A stretch of DNA of 64,000 nt from Antrodiella citrinella (Eukaryota; Basidiomycota; Agaricomycetes; Polyporales; Steccherinaceae). A model generated the notes under the pieces. It was not told where the DNA came from, ran no database searches, and was given only the letters and a program-made list of their open reading frames with translations. The stretch spans positions 51,909 through 115,908 of the forward strand of contig SGPM01000049.1 of NCBI GenBank assembly GCA_004802725.1, in the 5' to 3' direction. This document shows, in pieces, positions 13,889 through 23,655 of this stretch (positions are counted from its first letter, which is position 1; the number at the start of each line of letters is the position of its first letter). Position numbers and translations under genes: made by a program.

Positions 13889-15898
13889 ATGAGTTCGCCA
13901 TCCTCTCTGGTCCTTTCTTCCAATTCATCTTCCGAGTTTGATCCGAACTCCCTCAATCTTCCTACTCTCGACGCATCCATTCGACCCTCTCCCGCAATGC
14001 CTACTCAACCATTGTCTGATATTGACAACAAGATTATGGGTTGGATGGTGGATCCGGTGCTCTCTTGGGCAGACAGGGCTAAAAGAGTGAACACTCTAAT
14101 GGTGAGTTCCGCCTTTCTTATAGTTTCGCGTAATCTCATCCTGGGACCTCTGTTCGTAGAGATTGGAGTTCGAGAATACGGATGGCTTAGAATTGGACGA
14201 GACTTTGAACTGTCTCCGGAACGCGTTTACGTGGATCAGAGAATACGGATCTCGTCGCAATGCTGGCGACTTGGAGAACATATTTTCTAGTCATCCTGCT
14301 TGGTTCGAAAAGGATCCATGCGTCCGGGAGTTGGTTGCTAAGGCAAATGCTCGTATCGACTCTGGCCTTGTCATCCCAGCCTCCGGGTCTTTTCCTTCTT
14401 CCGCTTCTCGTATTCTCCGATTCCGCAAGACTAATTCACTGTTCTATCCTGATCCTTCGGATGAAGATGTTGATCGCCGTTCTAAGTCTGCAGAGGCGAA
14501 GGGAAAGAGCGTGGCTCTGAGTGGGGAAGGGGGGAAACCCTTGGGTTTGCAGTCTCTTCCGGGCGTGGATGTGGATGCATTGTTTGGTTTTTCTGCTGGT
14601 ACGTTATCTGTTGTTTGCAGTATATCTTCATTCCCAAACCGTTTCATTGTGTAGCAGGAGTCCCGATAGATTCTCCTCCTCGCGTCCGTCGTGCTCCTCG
14701 TCTGGTTGTCCGTAATCTGCCGACCCCTTCTCAAGAACCGTCCTCTTCTCGACTGGTCATTCATCTTCCTCGTCGTGCAGAAGTTCCATTGGTTTCTTCT
14801 GAGACAGTGGTTACTCCTGGGGCAGAGATTTCTCCTGCGGCTGTGGTTACTGCTGAACCAGCGGCTACTTCTGCAGTAAGTTTCCTTTCTATACTATCTT
14901 GCATTCGTGTCTTACGCTGTGTTCTCCTCATAAGTGGCCTAAGGATCTGCTTGGCCAGGACAGATGTTCGTTGTGTGTCAAGACGGATAGTCGTTGCCAG
15001 CAAGAATGGATTAACGCAGGTTGTCTACGCTGCCTGACTCGCAAGGGCGCGTGTTCTCTGAATAAGTATCCTCGCGGAACTCGATGGAGGTCCTTGAAAC
15101 GTGATACAGAAGAGGCAGAGGCCACTGGTGAGTTCCCAGTTCATACCCCCTTCGTGTGGTGTTCTTATCTTCATACTAGGTTCAGGTATTCCGCAGCCTG
15201 CTTGGAATGAACCTATCGCAGAGGATTCCATGGAGATCGATATAACGACACCTCCTCCTCGTAACTCTCCTATTCTTGAAGAATCATCCGTTATTCAGGA
15301 TCATCTAGCGCAATTTCCTCCCTCTCCAAGGTCTCAAGTTCCTCCGGTTCGTTCACGGGAACCCTCGATGGTCGCTCCTTTTGGCGAAGCGTGATTGCTT
15401 GTTGGCTCTCATTCGCCTCATGAGGTGTTGCATCACCTTCAGTCCCTTCCGGTAGTTTCTCCGTCCATTTCCTATCAATCGGACGTGAATCAGTTTCTCA
15501 ATACGTCGTTCGAGATGGTGTCTCAAGATCGACCTGTTTCGCCTTTGGTCGAATCTCCTCGTCCTTCCTCTCATCCTACTCCTCTGGCGTCGTCCTTTTC
15601 TCCTTTCCGAGTTCCTATCCCTCCTTCGTCTTGTGTATCCTATGCTTCTTTGCCCAGAACTCCATCTCCTGTTTCATTATCTGCGGTTGGTTCTGATCTA
15701 CCGTCTTTTGAACGGGACGTGTTGGATTGGATTGGTGTCTTTCGAAGTTCGATAAGCGATATCCGACAGGAGATGTTAGAGAGTCGACGGATTCAGCGGG
15801 AACGGGAGGATATAGAGATGAGTCGCATAGAGGATTTGGAACGACAGCTTTCTGTACTTGAGTTGTCGGTGCAGTCGCGGCTTCCAGATTTGAATTGA
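13889..15898 (+). CDS. Gag-like protein with Zn2Cys6-spaced cysteine cluster and C-terminal coiled coil, probably mobile-element derived; one in-frame TGA
   Basis: I do not recognise a named family. Five exons join in frame with GT-AG introns (about 14102-14160, 14600-14655, 14877-14938, 15126-15185). In order the protein has a Ser/Pro-rich N terminus, a helical region (residues ~50-130), an Ala/Pro/Ser linker, a cysteine cluster with spacing C-x2-C-x6-C-x8-C-x2-C-x6-C (CSLC...C...CLRC...C), then a long Ser/Pro tail ending in a charged coiled coil rich in E, R, I and L. The cluster spacing is that of fungal Zn2Cys6 proteins but without their usual basic residues. The frame is interrupted by TGA at 15392-15394 and resumes directly. 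Either a CGA codon mutated, or a 71-nt intron with a weak GTCGCT donor (15370-15440) removes the stop. The setting among LTRs and other repeats suggests a retroelement gag-type or cargo gene; there is no pol next to it. Confidence 0.5.
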
Positions 15899-16491
15899 TA
15901 GAGTGTTTTGATTCATTGTCTTTCCCGTAGATTTCCTTTGTATTTCTTGTGAACCGTGGAGTATTTAGTGAATATGATGTTGATTTTCTTGCGTTTTCTC
16001 CCTGATCAAGTGTGATAATTTTCTTGCGAGTGAATAGTTTCGATTCCTATCAGACTACTCTAATCAATAGAGCGGTGGAAAGGAATACAAGGGTTCTGGT
16101 AAGGGGAGTGTCCAAAGAAAAGGGTTTTGAAAAAGGTTCGTGAAATCGTGATGTCTCGTGAAGTGACGTGATAAGTTTGTGGAAACATCATGAAGGCAGC
16201 GTCATGTTTAGGAATTCGTGATAGAGGAAGCATATGAGGAGTCTGTTCAAGAAGGAAGAAGGAATCTTTTTAGACATAACACATAGAGCATAGAGGGAGA
16301 TTCGAAGAATGGTCGGGAAGATCGTAAAAGCGATGATGATGGTGAGGGATCTTTAGTATAATGGAGGGGAGTCAAAGTATGAATGAGTCAAAGTATCCTA
16401 CGAGCACGTCTGCGGTAGGAATGAGGGTGAATGCGTGGTATTTATGCTAGTTGAGGGCGGATAAAAGTGAAGACTCAGCCATGACGAAATC
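15899..16491. other. Non-coding tail of the gag-like unit
   Basis: 593 bp with no plausible ORF. It is purine-rich on the plus strand. A 12-bp direct repeat, GAGTCAAAGTAT, occurs twice within 16368-16398. It may be the 3' non-coding end of the gag-like element. No polypurine tract or terminal repeat could be matched to anything upstream. Confidence 0.4.
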
Positions 16492-16856
16492 TGTTAGAGT
16501 TGGTATCAGCCACTCTGACTGAAAGCGGACACAGTGTGCCACTCGTTGTGTGCCACTCAGTGTGATAGCCAGAGGAGCAGTCTAGAACTGCAGTGGACAC
16601 TTTCACATCTTTCACATTCTTCACACTTCACACTTCACTATCACTTGGCCACTCAATGGCCAAGATGCTTTGTGCCACTTCCTTTGTTCTTTATACTCTT
16701 TATGTCTTTATTCCTTTATCCTCATCTCAATGGACGTTGTAGGGACATTCTCCTTTGTATATAATACCATAGAACGTCCTGTAGCTGTATATAAGACCAC
16801 CTCTGGTCTCTGGAAATAGATCAACTTGTTCCCTTCATCTCTTGTGGATTTCAACA
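16492..16856 (+). mobile_element. Solo LTR, copy 1 (plus orientation)
   Basis: 365 bp, beginning TGTTAGAGTTGG and ending TTTCAACA, where copy 3 ends TCTAACA. Retroviral-type TG...CA ends are kept. It contains two TATA-like boxes (GTATATAA) in its right third. Compared with copy 3 it carries an extra short duplication of the GTGCCACTC motif near the left end. No matching 5-bp target duplication is visible (left GAAATC, right ACGTG). It sits directly against the decayed Helitron-type ORF. Confidence 0.8.
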
Positions 16857-18295
16857 ACGTGTCCACCGCTTTTGACATGGCGAAGTGCGTTCATGATTTT
16901 CTTGTTTACTGTCAGAGTGTCAATCTCATGCCCCGTCAGTCCCAAAACAGCGAATGTACACATACTGCTGTCTGTCCCAGGGTTGAACACCGCGTCATCG
17001 TACACGGGTGGTGACTCTGTAACGATGTTTCCGTCCTCCCCTCTATGCAGCACTGCGACCGGGACTTCGTTCAATTTATATGTTTGCAAGTTCATTTCAG
17101 AAATGATCAAATCTGTGTAATCCTTGTGATTCACCTTCAACCAGCACAGCACGGCAAAAACAACATCACAACGTACTAACAAAGGTGTACGGGCAAAGTC
17201 AATGTCCTCTGCTTTAACATTTCCAGTTAGCATGATCGCCAGACACTCGTCCAACTCCTATTTTGGTGGAGGTAGGGTGTGATAGAACTTAGCAACCAGC
17301 TGTGAAAACACAATTGTATTGCCCGAATACCGTCTCTGCTCATGTTTGCCTCCTAATCTCACAATGCAGACACTATGTCGGTAACAAGCAATCAACAGCT
17401 TCTCCACAAAATTGAGTGTCTTCAACTGAGGTGGAATGTTTCCCAACCACAAACCATTTGCCAAACTGGCGGCCAGGAAATCCTTTTTTTTCAACATGTT
17501 CCAGCACCGGCGACATACGTACGCCATATGTCGCCCACACTGCCAAAAGATGGCCTCACGACACACCATTGTCTGGTACGGTAGCACCTCTGCGCCACCT
17601 TGCAGTTCCAAATGGGCCACGTAATTTCGGTACAACACGGCAAATCGGCTATCTTCAAGCTCGTGCACTGCCATGTTCTTCATATACTTCAATTCCGCAC
17701 AAATCGCGCAGGGAGACTCCGCCAATGCTTCCGACGAGATCAACTGACACCAGTCATGTGCAATTTCGGCCATCGTCACGACTGACGGTGGATTTGGTGG
17801 AAACGAACGTCCATCATCTGGTCGTTGAGAAACCAACTCGAACGGCTGCTGAGATTCAGGAGCCTTGTCATGTTCAAGTTCAAAATGCACGTCGGGCACC
17901 ACCGCGGATGAATGCTTCGGATGCACATGTCAGCGAGCCCCTACAACAATAAAAACACTCACGATCCCGCCCGAAGACATATCACAATACGAGTCAGCGA
18001 ACTCACACACGGTGGAAACCATGGCAGCGTTTTAATGCACCAGTTTGACACTGTGCGCATGAATTGCCGCTCTCGCGTCCTTCAAAGTCAAATGCTTGAC
18101 CAAATCACGCACGGGTACGGCCACAGCGACCGCTCTATCTACCAAACTGGTTTTTTCCAATGATATGCACTCAACGAAGGGCAAGACCAGAGTCGACAGC
18201 AAGCCAAACACGTTCCCTAACAGGAGTTCGTACCCTGCCAGCCAATCCACAGTGGAACGATCCACCGAGGATAGATCGTACGGTGCCCCGCCCAC
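16857..18295 (-). pseudogene. Decayed Helitron-associated protein (DUF6570-like region, N-terminal part of a Helitron helicase-like protein)
   Basis: Reading the minus strand from 18295 gives a conserved but broken protein. Landmarks are CAICAEL, the block VLPYQTMVCREAIFWQCGR, a second block with YVCRRCW, then SLANGLWLG, PPQLKTLNFVEKLLIA and FARTPFLVR-like FARTPLLVRCD. I recognise these from the N-terminal region that precedes the Helitron Rep/helicase in mushroom genomes. There is an in-frame TAG at 17255-17257 between two long open stretches, and further stops near 17935 and 18030. The reading ends abruptly at LTR copy 1, and its continuation is not found on the other side of the LTR. No Rep catalytic motif or helicase motif is present, so this is a remnant, not an active element. 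Confidence 0.72.
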
Positions 18296-19994
18296 AAGAT
18301 GAACGACACCGGCTTCAACAAGAAGCGATCCCCTCTATTCAAACAAAATTGACGTGCCAACATGTGGAGCAACCGAATGTGAAGTGTTGCCCGTCCTGTG
18401 TCGCATGAGCACGAGAATGGCAGCCACACAGTGCAGGGTGAAAAGCCACACGGCTACAAACGATGCATGAGTACGATTCTCTTCCGGGAGTGGAAAAAAT
18501 TGAATCCACATAACGTAGAAGGAGGTTGGTCTGGCCCTTGGTTTTGGGTCAGTCCAAACTACCTCATCGACCCGAATGCAGAGAGGGGTCCGCGACGGTC
18601 CAGAACGTCGCGACAGTAATTGGGTATGATATTATAAAGCCGCGCCATGTACATTTAGTATGCGGGATAGAAATTTCCGGCCCCATTGATGGGGATCCGG
18701 CTGAATTTAAAAAAAAAAAAAAAGAGTATGATTCTCTTGTCACAATACGGCCACACGATGTACCATACAGAATATAAGACACGATGAAAAACATTGTATA
18801 TTATGCACGGATGAGTCCAACGAAAAGGAGTGGCTTCGACTCCCGACGGCTGCCCCGCTACTATGTACGGGCTGACTCATCCAAGCCAACGTGCGACAAC
18901 CGCCATTTGCGCCATTGGACACACATCAATATCTATTGTTTGGTGTTGCAGCACCGGCAACTCACCAACGAATCGGAACACAACAGCGGGGACTCAGAAA
19001 AAGCGGCCCCCCTATTCTTCAACGCAGGCTCCCTGCCAACATCTCAGCTCTCTGTATCCCGATCTTGGGGATCGGAATCATTCTTACTGGAAAGCTGGCA
19101 TAGGGTTTGTCCACGGAAACTTTTTTTGCCCAAACTGTGGGAACATTTTTTGTATTGATAGTCAGTAATCTGAGACTCTATGGTTGATACAACACTTAAA
19201 CACTCAAAAAGCGCCCATATTTTGTATTGAGGTCAGTACATATTGTGATCATCAATAGTACTGGTTTTGTATTACTGATGTAACCCTAAGGCCTCTTGAT
19301 CTAGATCTGTAATCCAGCCACTTTCCCCTCAAATCTTACCAAACCTTTTACCTTCTAAAATAGTGTATTCGTCTGGTTAACGGACCTGACTAAGCACCAA
19401 GGGGAACGTCCCTGTTAACGTCCCGCGTATGGCAAGCGAGGTCAACGTGAGCGTACACGATATTCGGGCGGGGAGGCGTCTAATTCCCAAACGCGGAACT
19501 GCGCGCCCAGTACCTAATGCGGCACTCACCGCCAGGCGCTTACCGTCTTGTCTTCTCCCCATGGCCAGGTCATCATCGCTGTAGCGGCTCCCGCCCCCTT
19601 TCTCTCTATTCCATCGCTATTTATCATATTCTATTCATCTCTAATCGCTACTGGAACGCTTTCCTCGCATTTTCAACGGCGAAATTCCTCCTCAGGACGG
19701 GTTGTCAAACCTCAAGAACTCCTAGCCTGTCCGGAGCTTCGTACGCCTCCCGTGACCCCACCTACTGTCGGTTCAGCTGCACGAGGCACGCTTCTGTCGA
19801 GAGCGAGTGCATCTCACTCGTATGAGGTATGTTCCGTCTCCTGGTTGCCACTCTCATCACTGATGCAGTGTGCGGCAGAAGTCATCCCTTTTTTTGTTGT
19901 TCTACCGACGTACGACTCCCGACACGTATTTATTCCACTACGCACATCACGACCAGGTTTCCCGCAACCCCCGCCTACCTTCCCTCTTGCTACC
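18296..19994. other. Repeat-island spacer without a supported gene
   Basis: About 1.7 kb. It holds an A15 run at about 18709-18723 and several mid-sized ORFs in conflicting frames that I cannot link to any family. The stretch 19560-19990 is pyrimidine-rich, like the promoter and leader of a fungal gene, and precedes the truncated ORF at 19995. Confidence 0.35.
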
Positions 19995-20380
19995 ATGGCG
20001 CAGGCTGTTCCAGCAATCCGTAGGAGCAACCGCCTTCACCCTCGCGCCAACGCCGACTCATCTGACTCGTACTCCGCGCCCTCTCACTCGCAGCGAAGGA
20101 GTTCTAAACGGATTCGACTGGACGACCTCTCACCTGATTCGGAGTTAGTTATTCCTTCATCAGCATTCGATGTGATTATGACGGGCCCGCACCTGGATGG
20201 CGATACCACTGTCGCGAACATTGATACAGCTGGCGACGTGGCTGCTTTTGCGTGCGACGAGGACGACGACACGGGTTTTGGCCTCAGCCTCAATATTGAC
20301 AAGAAGGACATCAATATGAGCCACGAGGATGACGACGAGAACGACGGTGCAGACATCCATCCGAGCGCTGAGGACGACAA
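19995..20380 (+). pseudogene. 5' fragment of an acidic nuclear-type protein, truncated by an LTR
   Basis: An ATG in good context (TACCATGG) opens a reading frame MAQAVPAIRRSNRLHPRA followed by a Ser-rich stretch, a basic run (QRRSSKRIRL) that could be a nuclear localisation signal, and an Asp/Glu-rich tail. At 20381 the frame runs into LTR copy 2 and stops a few codons later inside it. I do not recognise the protein. It may be a host gene or the 5' end of another element protein. The N terminus alone could still be transcribed. Confidence 0.4.
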
Positions 20381-20747
20381 TGTTAGAATCCACAAGAGAT
20401 GAAGGGAACAAGTTGATCTATTTCCAGAGACCAGAGGTGGTCTTATATACAGCTACAGGACGTTCTATGGTATTCTATACAAAGGAGAATGTCCCTACAA
20501 CGTCCATTGAGATGAGGATAAAGGGATAAGGGCATAAAGAGCATAAAGAACAAAGGAAGTGGCACAAAGCATCTTGGGCCATTGAGTGGCCAAAGTGATA
20601 GTGAAGTGTGAAGTGTGAAGAATGTGAAAGATGTGAAAGCGTCCACTGCAGTTCTAGACTGCTCCTCTGGCTATCACACTGAGTGGCACACAAGGAGTGG
20701 CACACTGTGTCCGCTTTCAGTCAGAGTGGCTGATACCAACTCTAACA
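20381..20747 (-). mobile_element. Solo LTR, copy 2 (minus orientation)
   Basis: 367 bp, the reverse complement of the copies at 16492 and 21054. On the plus strand it begins TGTTAGAATCC and ends CCAACTCTAACA. Inner sequence is nearly identical to the other copies, including the duplicated GTGGCACAC region shared with copy 1. Flanks (GACAA / AATAG) show no target duplication, so one or both flanks were lost or rearranged. Confidence 0.82.
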
Positions 20748-21053
20748 AATAGTGTTGTCGGATCTTCTCCAGGACTATTCTGATATGGTACCCTCCTCCG
20801 TAATCGAGAAATAGGGTCGACATTAGAGTGTACTCGTCCGGCTCTATGAACGATTTTCAAGCCAGGGTATGCAGCGAATACTGTTCGCCATGTCAGGAGT
20901 CGTCGATTAACATTCTGAAAAGTCTTGCTCCATGTAAGGGCCGCGTGATCTGTAATTGCTGTTACGGGTACTCCTTCGATGTAGACTTGGAATTTAATCA
21001 AGGCTTCCTTCAGCGCGAGTGCTTCACGTTCCGCTGGGGAGTAATTCTGTTCC
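20748..21053 (-). pseudogene. Ty3/gypsy retrotransposon pol fragment (RNase H)
   Basis: On the minus strand this 306-bp piece encodes a continuous fragment typical of the gypsy RT-RNase H region. It begins with QNYSPAEREALALKEA, runs through the core ITDHAALTW, and ends with IVHRAGRVHSNVDPISRL. Both ends are cut exactly at LTR copies 2 and 3. It lacks reverse transcriptase, integrase and gag. Whether the LTRs belong to the same family as this pol cannot be told from the window. Confidence 0.85.
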
Positions 21054-21404
21054 TGTTAGAGTTGGTATCAGCCACTCTGACTGAAAGCGGACACAGTGTG
21101 CCACTCAGTGTGATAGCCAGAGGAGCAGTCTAGAACTGCAGTCGACGCTTTCACATCTTTCACATTCTTCACACTTCACACTTCACTATCACTTGGCCAC
21201 TCAATGGCCAAGATGCTTTGTGCCACTTCCTTTGTTCTTTATACTCTTTATGTCTTTATCCCTTTATCCTCATCTCAATGGACGTTGTAGGGACATTCTC
21301 CTTTGTATATAATACCATAGAACGTCCTGTAGCTCTATATAAGACCACCTCTGGTCTCTGGAAATAGATCAACTTGTTCCCTTCATCTCTTGTGGATTCT
21401 AACA
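21054..21404 (+). mobile_element. Solo LTR, copy 3 (plus orientation)
   Basis: 351 bp, beginning TGTTAGAGTTGG and ending GGATTCTAACA, so the ends form the inverted motif TGTTAGA/TCTAACA. It has two TATA-like boxes (TGTATATAAT, CTATATAAG). It is almost identical to copy 1 apart from the short internal duplication and the right end. It faces copy 2 across the 306-bp pol fragment. Confidence 0.83.
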
Positions 21405-21853
21405 GGTATTACCACGAACTCTTATCGACTCTACGTTCTACTTCGCTGCTCCGTTTCTGTTCCGTATGATGTAGCCACTTACTCGAGTAGTATAAAATGA
21501 TCACCTGGATGTACATAATTCCCTAGTTCGTAAATTAACGTTATTCTGTGCTATCTACTTGGGCCTTCCGACCCTTCCCCACATTCCTTACACTTGAGCT
21601 TGATAGCGTCACCCACCTCTGTGTGGTGTTCGTGTACTCCGTCTCCGTCCAACCGTCGCCCCTCCTTTCGTCCCCGTCGTTCCGCCCTTCCCTCTCCCTT
21701 CCTTTACTCCGGCATCCATCCGATCGACTCCACTCCGCCTCCGGACTCCTCAACGGAGCCTCCGTACTCGTTGTCGGAGCCAGTCAGTAACGTCCGTAGT
21801 ACCTCCGTCCTTTCATCCGTTCCCCCTCTGTAGCGTCTCCGCACGAACTTAAC
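21405..21853. other. Spacer between LTR copy 3 and the foldback element
   Basis: 449 bp, C/T-rich in its right half, with a possible TATA (AGTATAAAA, about 21490). The reading frames here are short and compositionally biased. I see no recognisable product. Confidence 0.3.
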
Positions 21854-22570
21854 AGTAAGTCAGTTATATGGACCAAGGTCATGTGCAAGGAAATCAAGGA
21901 ATATCTTGAATGAGAATGATAACTATGGAGAAAGAGTCATGGAATGTGAAAGAATCTTGAAAAGGGTTAAAGTCTAGGAGTAATACAGGTAAGTCCAAAG
22001 AGGGGTCTTGTCGGAAGGAAAATAGGAGAAGTAAAGAGAAAACTGTAACAAGAGGGGTACTACGTAAGGGCGTTTGGAGAGGAGTCATAGAGGTAGGCTG
22101 AGGTACTCGAATGTAGAAAGGAGTGTAAGAGAGAGGCCCGAAATAGGTCCGAGGGTGTCCGATGAGGGTCCGGGAGGGTCCAAGATCCGCGCTAATGGTT
22201 CCGACGAAGTCCGAGATTTGAAACTCGGACTTCCCGCGTAGGCACTCGGAGGGATCAGGCCATGTTCAGAGGGTAAAACGCGACAAGGGAAACGAGGGAA
22301 ACACAGTGAAAACACAAGAAACGCAGTAAACACAGTAAACGCAGTAAAAACACAGTAAACGCAGGAGACACAGTGTTACAGGTTTCTCTTTACTTCTCCT
22401 ATTTTCCTTCCGACAAGACCCCTCTTTGGACTAACCTGTATTACTCCTAGACTTTAACCCTTTTCAAGATTCTTTCACATTCCATGACTCTTTCTCCATA
22501 GTTATCATTCTCATTCAAGATATTCCTTGATTTCCTTGCACATGACCTTGGTCCATATGACTGACTTACT
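21854..22570. mobile_element. Foldback/MITE-like element with 197-bp terminal inverted repeats
   Basis: 21854-22050 and 22374-22570 are reverse complements over 197 bp with only a handful of mismatches (for example CAGTTATA against CAGTCATA, and AGGTAAGTC against AGGTTAGTC). The 323-bp centre carries a perfect 10-bp stem-loop (22207-22234) and a run of CACAGTAAACG-type repeats. No ORF for a transposase is present, so the element would be non-autonomous. Arms this long and this similar imply recent origin or gene conversion. Confidence 0.78.
22291..22376 (+). repeat. Short imperfect tandem repeat, unit like CACAGTAAACG
   Basis: Inside the foldback element, CAGTAAA/CACAGTAAACG motifs follow one another about six times with small variations, directly beside the right arm. 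Subterminal repeats of this kind are known as transposase-binding sites in DNA transposons. That role is inference here. Confidence 0.6.
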
Positions 22571-22870
22571 CAGCATAAGCCATAGGCTTATTCATTATCA
22601 TTCGTAGTATTACCAAGCCCTTCTGCTTATTCCTTTACTTTGACTCAGCATATCTGTACCAGTATATAAACCTGTAGTCTCGCTGAGGATTATCTTCAGC
22701 TTGACCTCCTTTGTTCATTATACAAAGTGTCTTAAGCAAGAACCCAGATACACTCAGACTAGACTTGACAGGCTTAACATGCTTTGTCGTAACACCTCTA
22801 CCAGGAGTTCTCCCATTGTTGGGTGTGTTCTCCTGCGCTTAGGAGCCCGTCCAGTGCATCACCGTATGAC
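22571..22870. other. Spacer with possible relic LTR features
   Basis: 300 bp. It has a TATA-like GTATATAAACC at about 22663 followed by T-rich leader-like sequence, which resembles the right part of an LTR. No second copy exists in the window to confirm this. Confidence 0.3.
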
Positions 22871-23103
22871 TAAGGTAGGCCCAAGTCAGAGACGACTACA
22901 TCATGTGAAAGTCACACGGGCCTCTCTGGCCACAATGACGCAACTCCACTTCCAAACAACGACCACAATACATGTAAATGGTAGGCTGCTACATGCCTGG
23001 GATGAGTGGTGTAACCACTTGTGCCTCCTGCGAGCTGGAAGTTGTCAAAAGCATCACATGAACATCATGTGATAGTAGTCATCTCTGACTCAGGCCTACC
23101 TTA
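22871..23103. mobile_element. MITE-like element, 233 bp, with ~29-bp terminal inverted repeats
   Basis: The left end TAAGGTAGGCCCAAGTCAGAG and the right end CTCTGACTCAGGCCTACCTTA pair as inverted repeats, with about 26 of 29 positions matching. The outermost TA on each side could be a TA target duplication, as for Tc1/mariner-type MITEs. The inside is non-coding. The structure is seen directly; the superfamily is inference. Confidence 0.62.
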
Positions 23104-23655
23104 CAGAACATGAGCAACTAAATACAAAACATTCAAATCAAATAGATAAGATCGAAATGAGGTGGAAAGCATTGGCATGCTACCAATCGCACATTCATCG
23201 GGATCCAAATATCCAACAAAATGTAATGTGAGGTTTGTGGTAGCGCATCGCGACTTTGGTGCTTATAAGTGCCAGTGTGCATGATGAGGTGGCACTCTGT
23301 CTCAACAGTGACACACTCTAACTACATAGTTTCTGGTTCAATTCAAGTCCTATACATGTATCTTCACCTCTATATACTCTATATACCTCTAAATACATGC
23401 TGTTGCTGTAAATTCATGCCCACTCACTCGATTTGAAAATAAGCGCCGTGACACCCGCGGGTACACGAAGACCCACTACCCAGGGTAGAGGGGATGTCAA
23501 TCAGTATGGAGACCCACTCCCTTTGGCAGTGGGGATAAATTCCTTCTCCCTACCCTTATCTTACAGTCTTAGTATAATACAGTTGGTATATCCACTAGCA
23601 TTCATATCGCAGAAGTCCTGCATAACCGTTGCAGCCCCATATGCGTGTCCACAGA
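23104..23655. other. Right border of the mobile-element island, 3' flank of the Sae2 gene
   Basis: 552 bp without a supported gene. It contains AT-rich sequence and a small GC-rich palindromic patch at 23450-23490 (CACCCGCGGGTACACG, then CTACCCAGGGTAG). A similar CCCGCGCGGGT patch sits by the N gap near 63885. Confidence 0.35.

Noticed and set aside
17416..17952. 178-codon plus-strand ORF opposite the Helitron remnant
   Set aside because: The minus strand carries clear family motifs; this frame is its complement.
19548..19994. N-terminal extension of the truncated ORF at 19995
   Set aside because: The upstream frame is pyrimidine-rich leader sequence coding Pro/Ser/Leu strings; the ATG at 19995 has better context.
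22291..22376. Possible CRISPR-like array from repeated CAGTAAACG units
   Set aside because: Units are ~10 bp, adjacent and imperfect, with no spacers; the genome is fungal.
22571..22790. A fourth LTR of a different family
   Set aside because: Only a TATA-like box and leader-like sequence are seen; no TG...CA ends or second copy in the window to define it.
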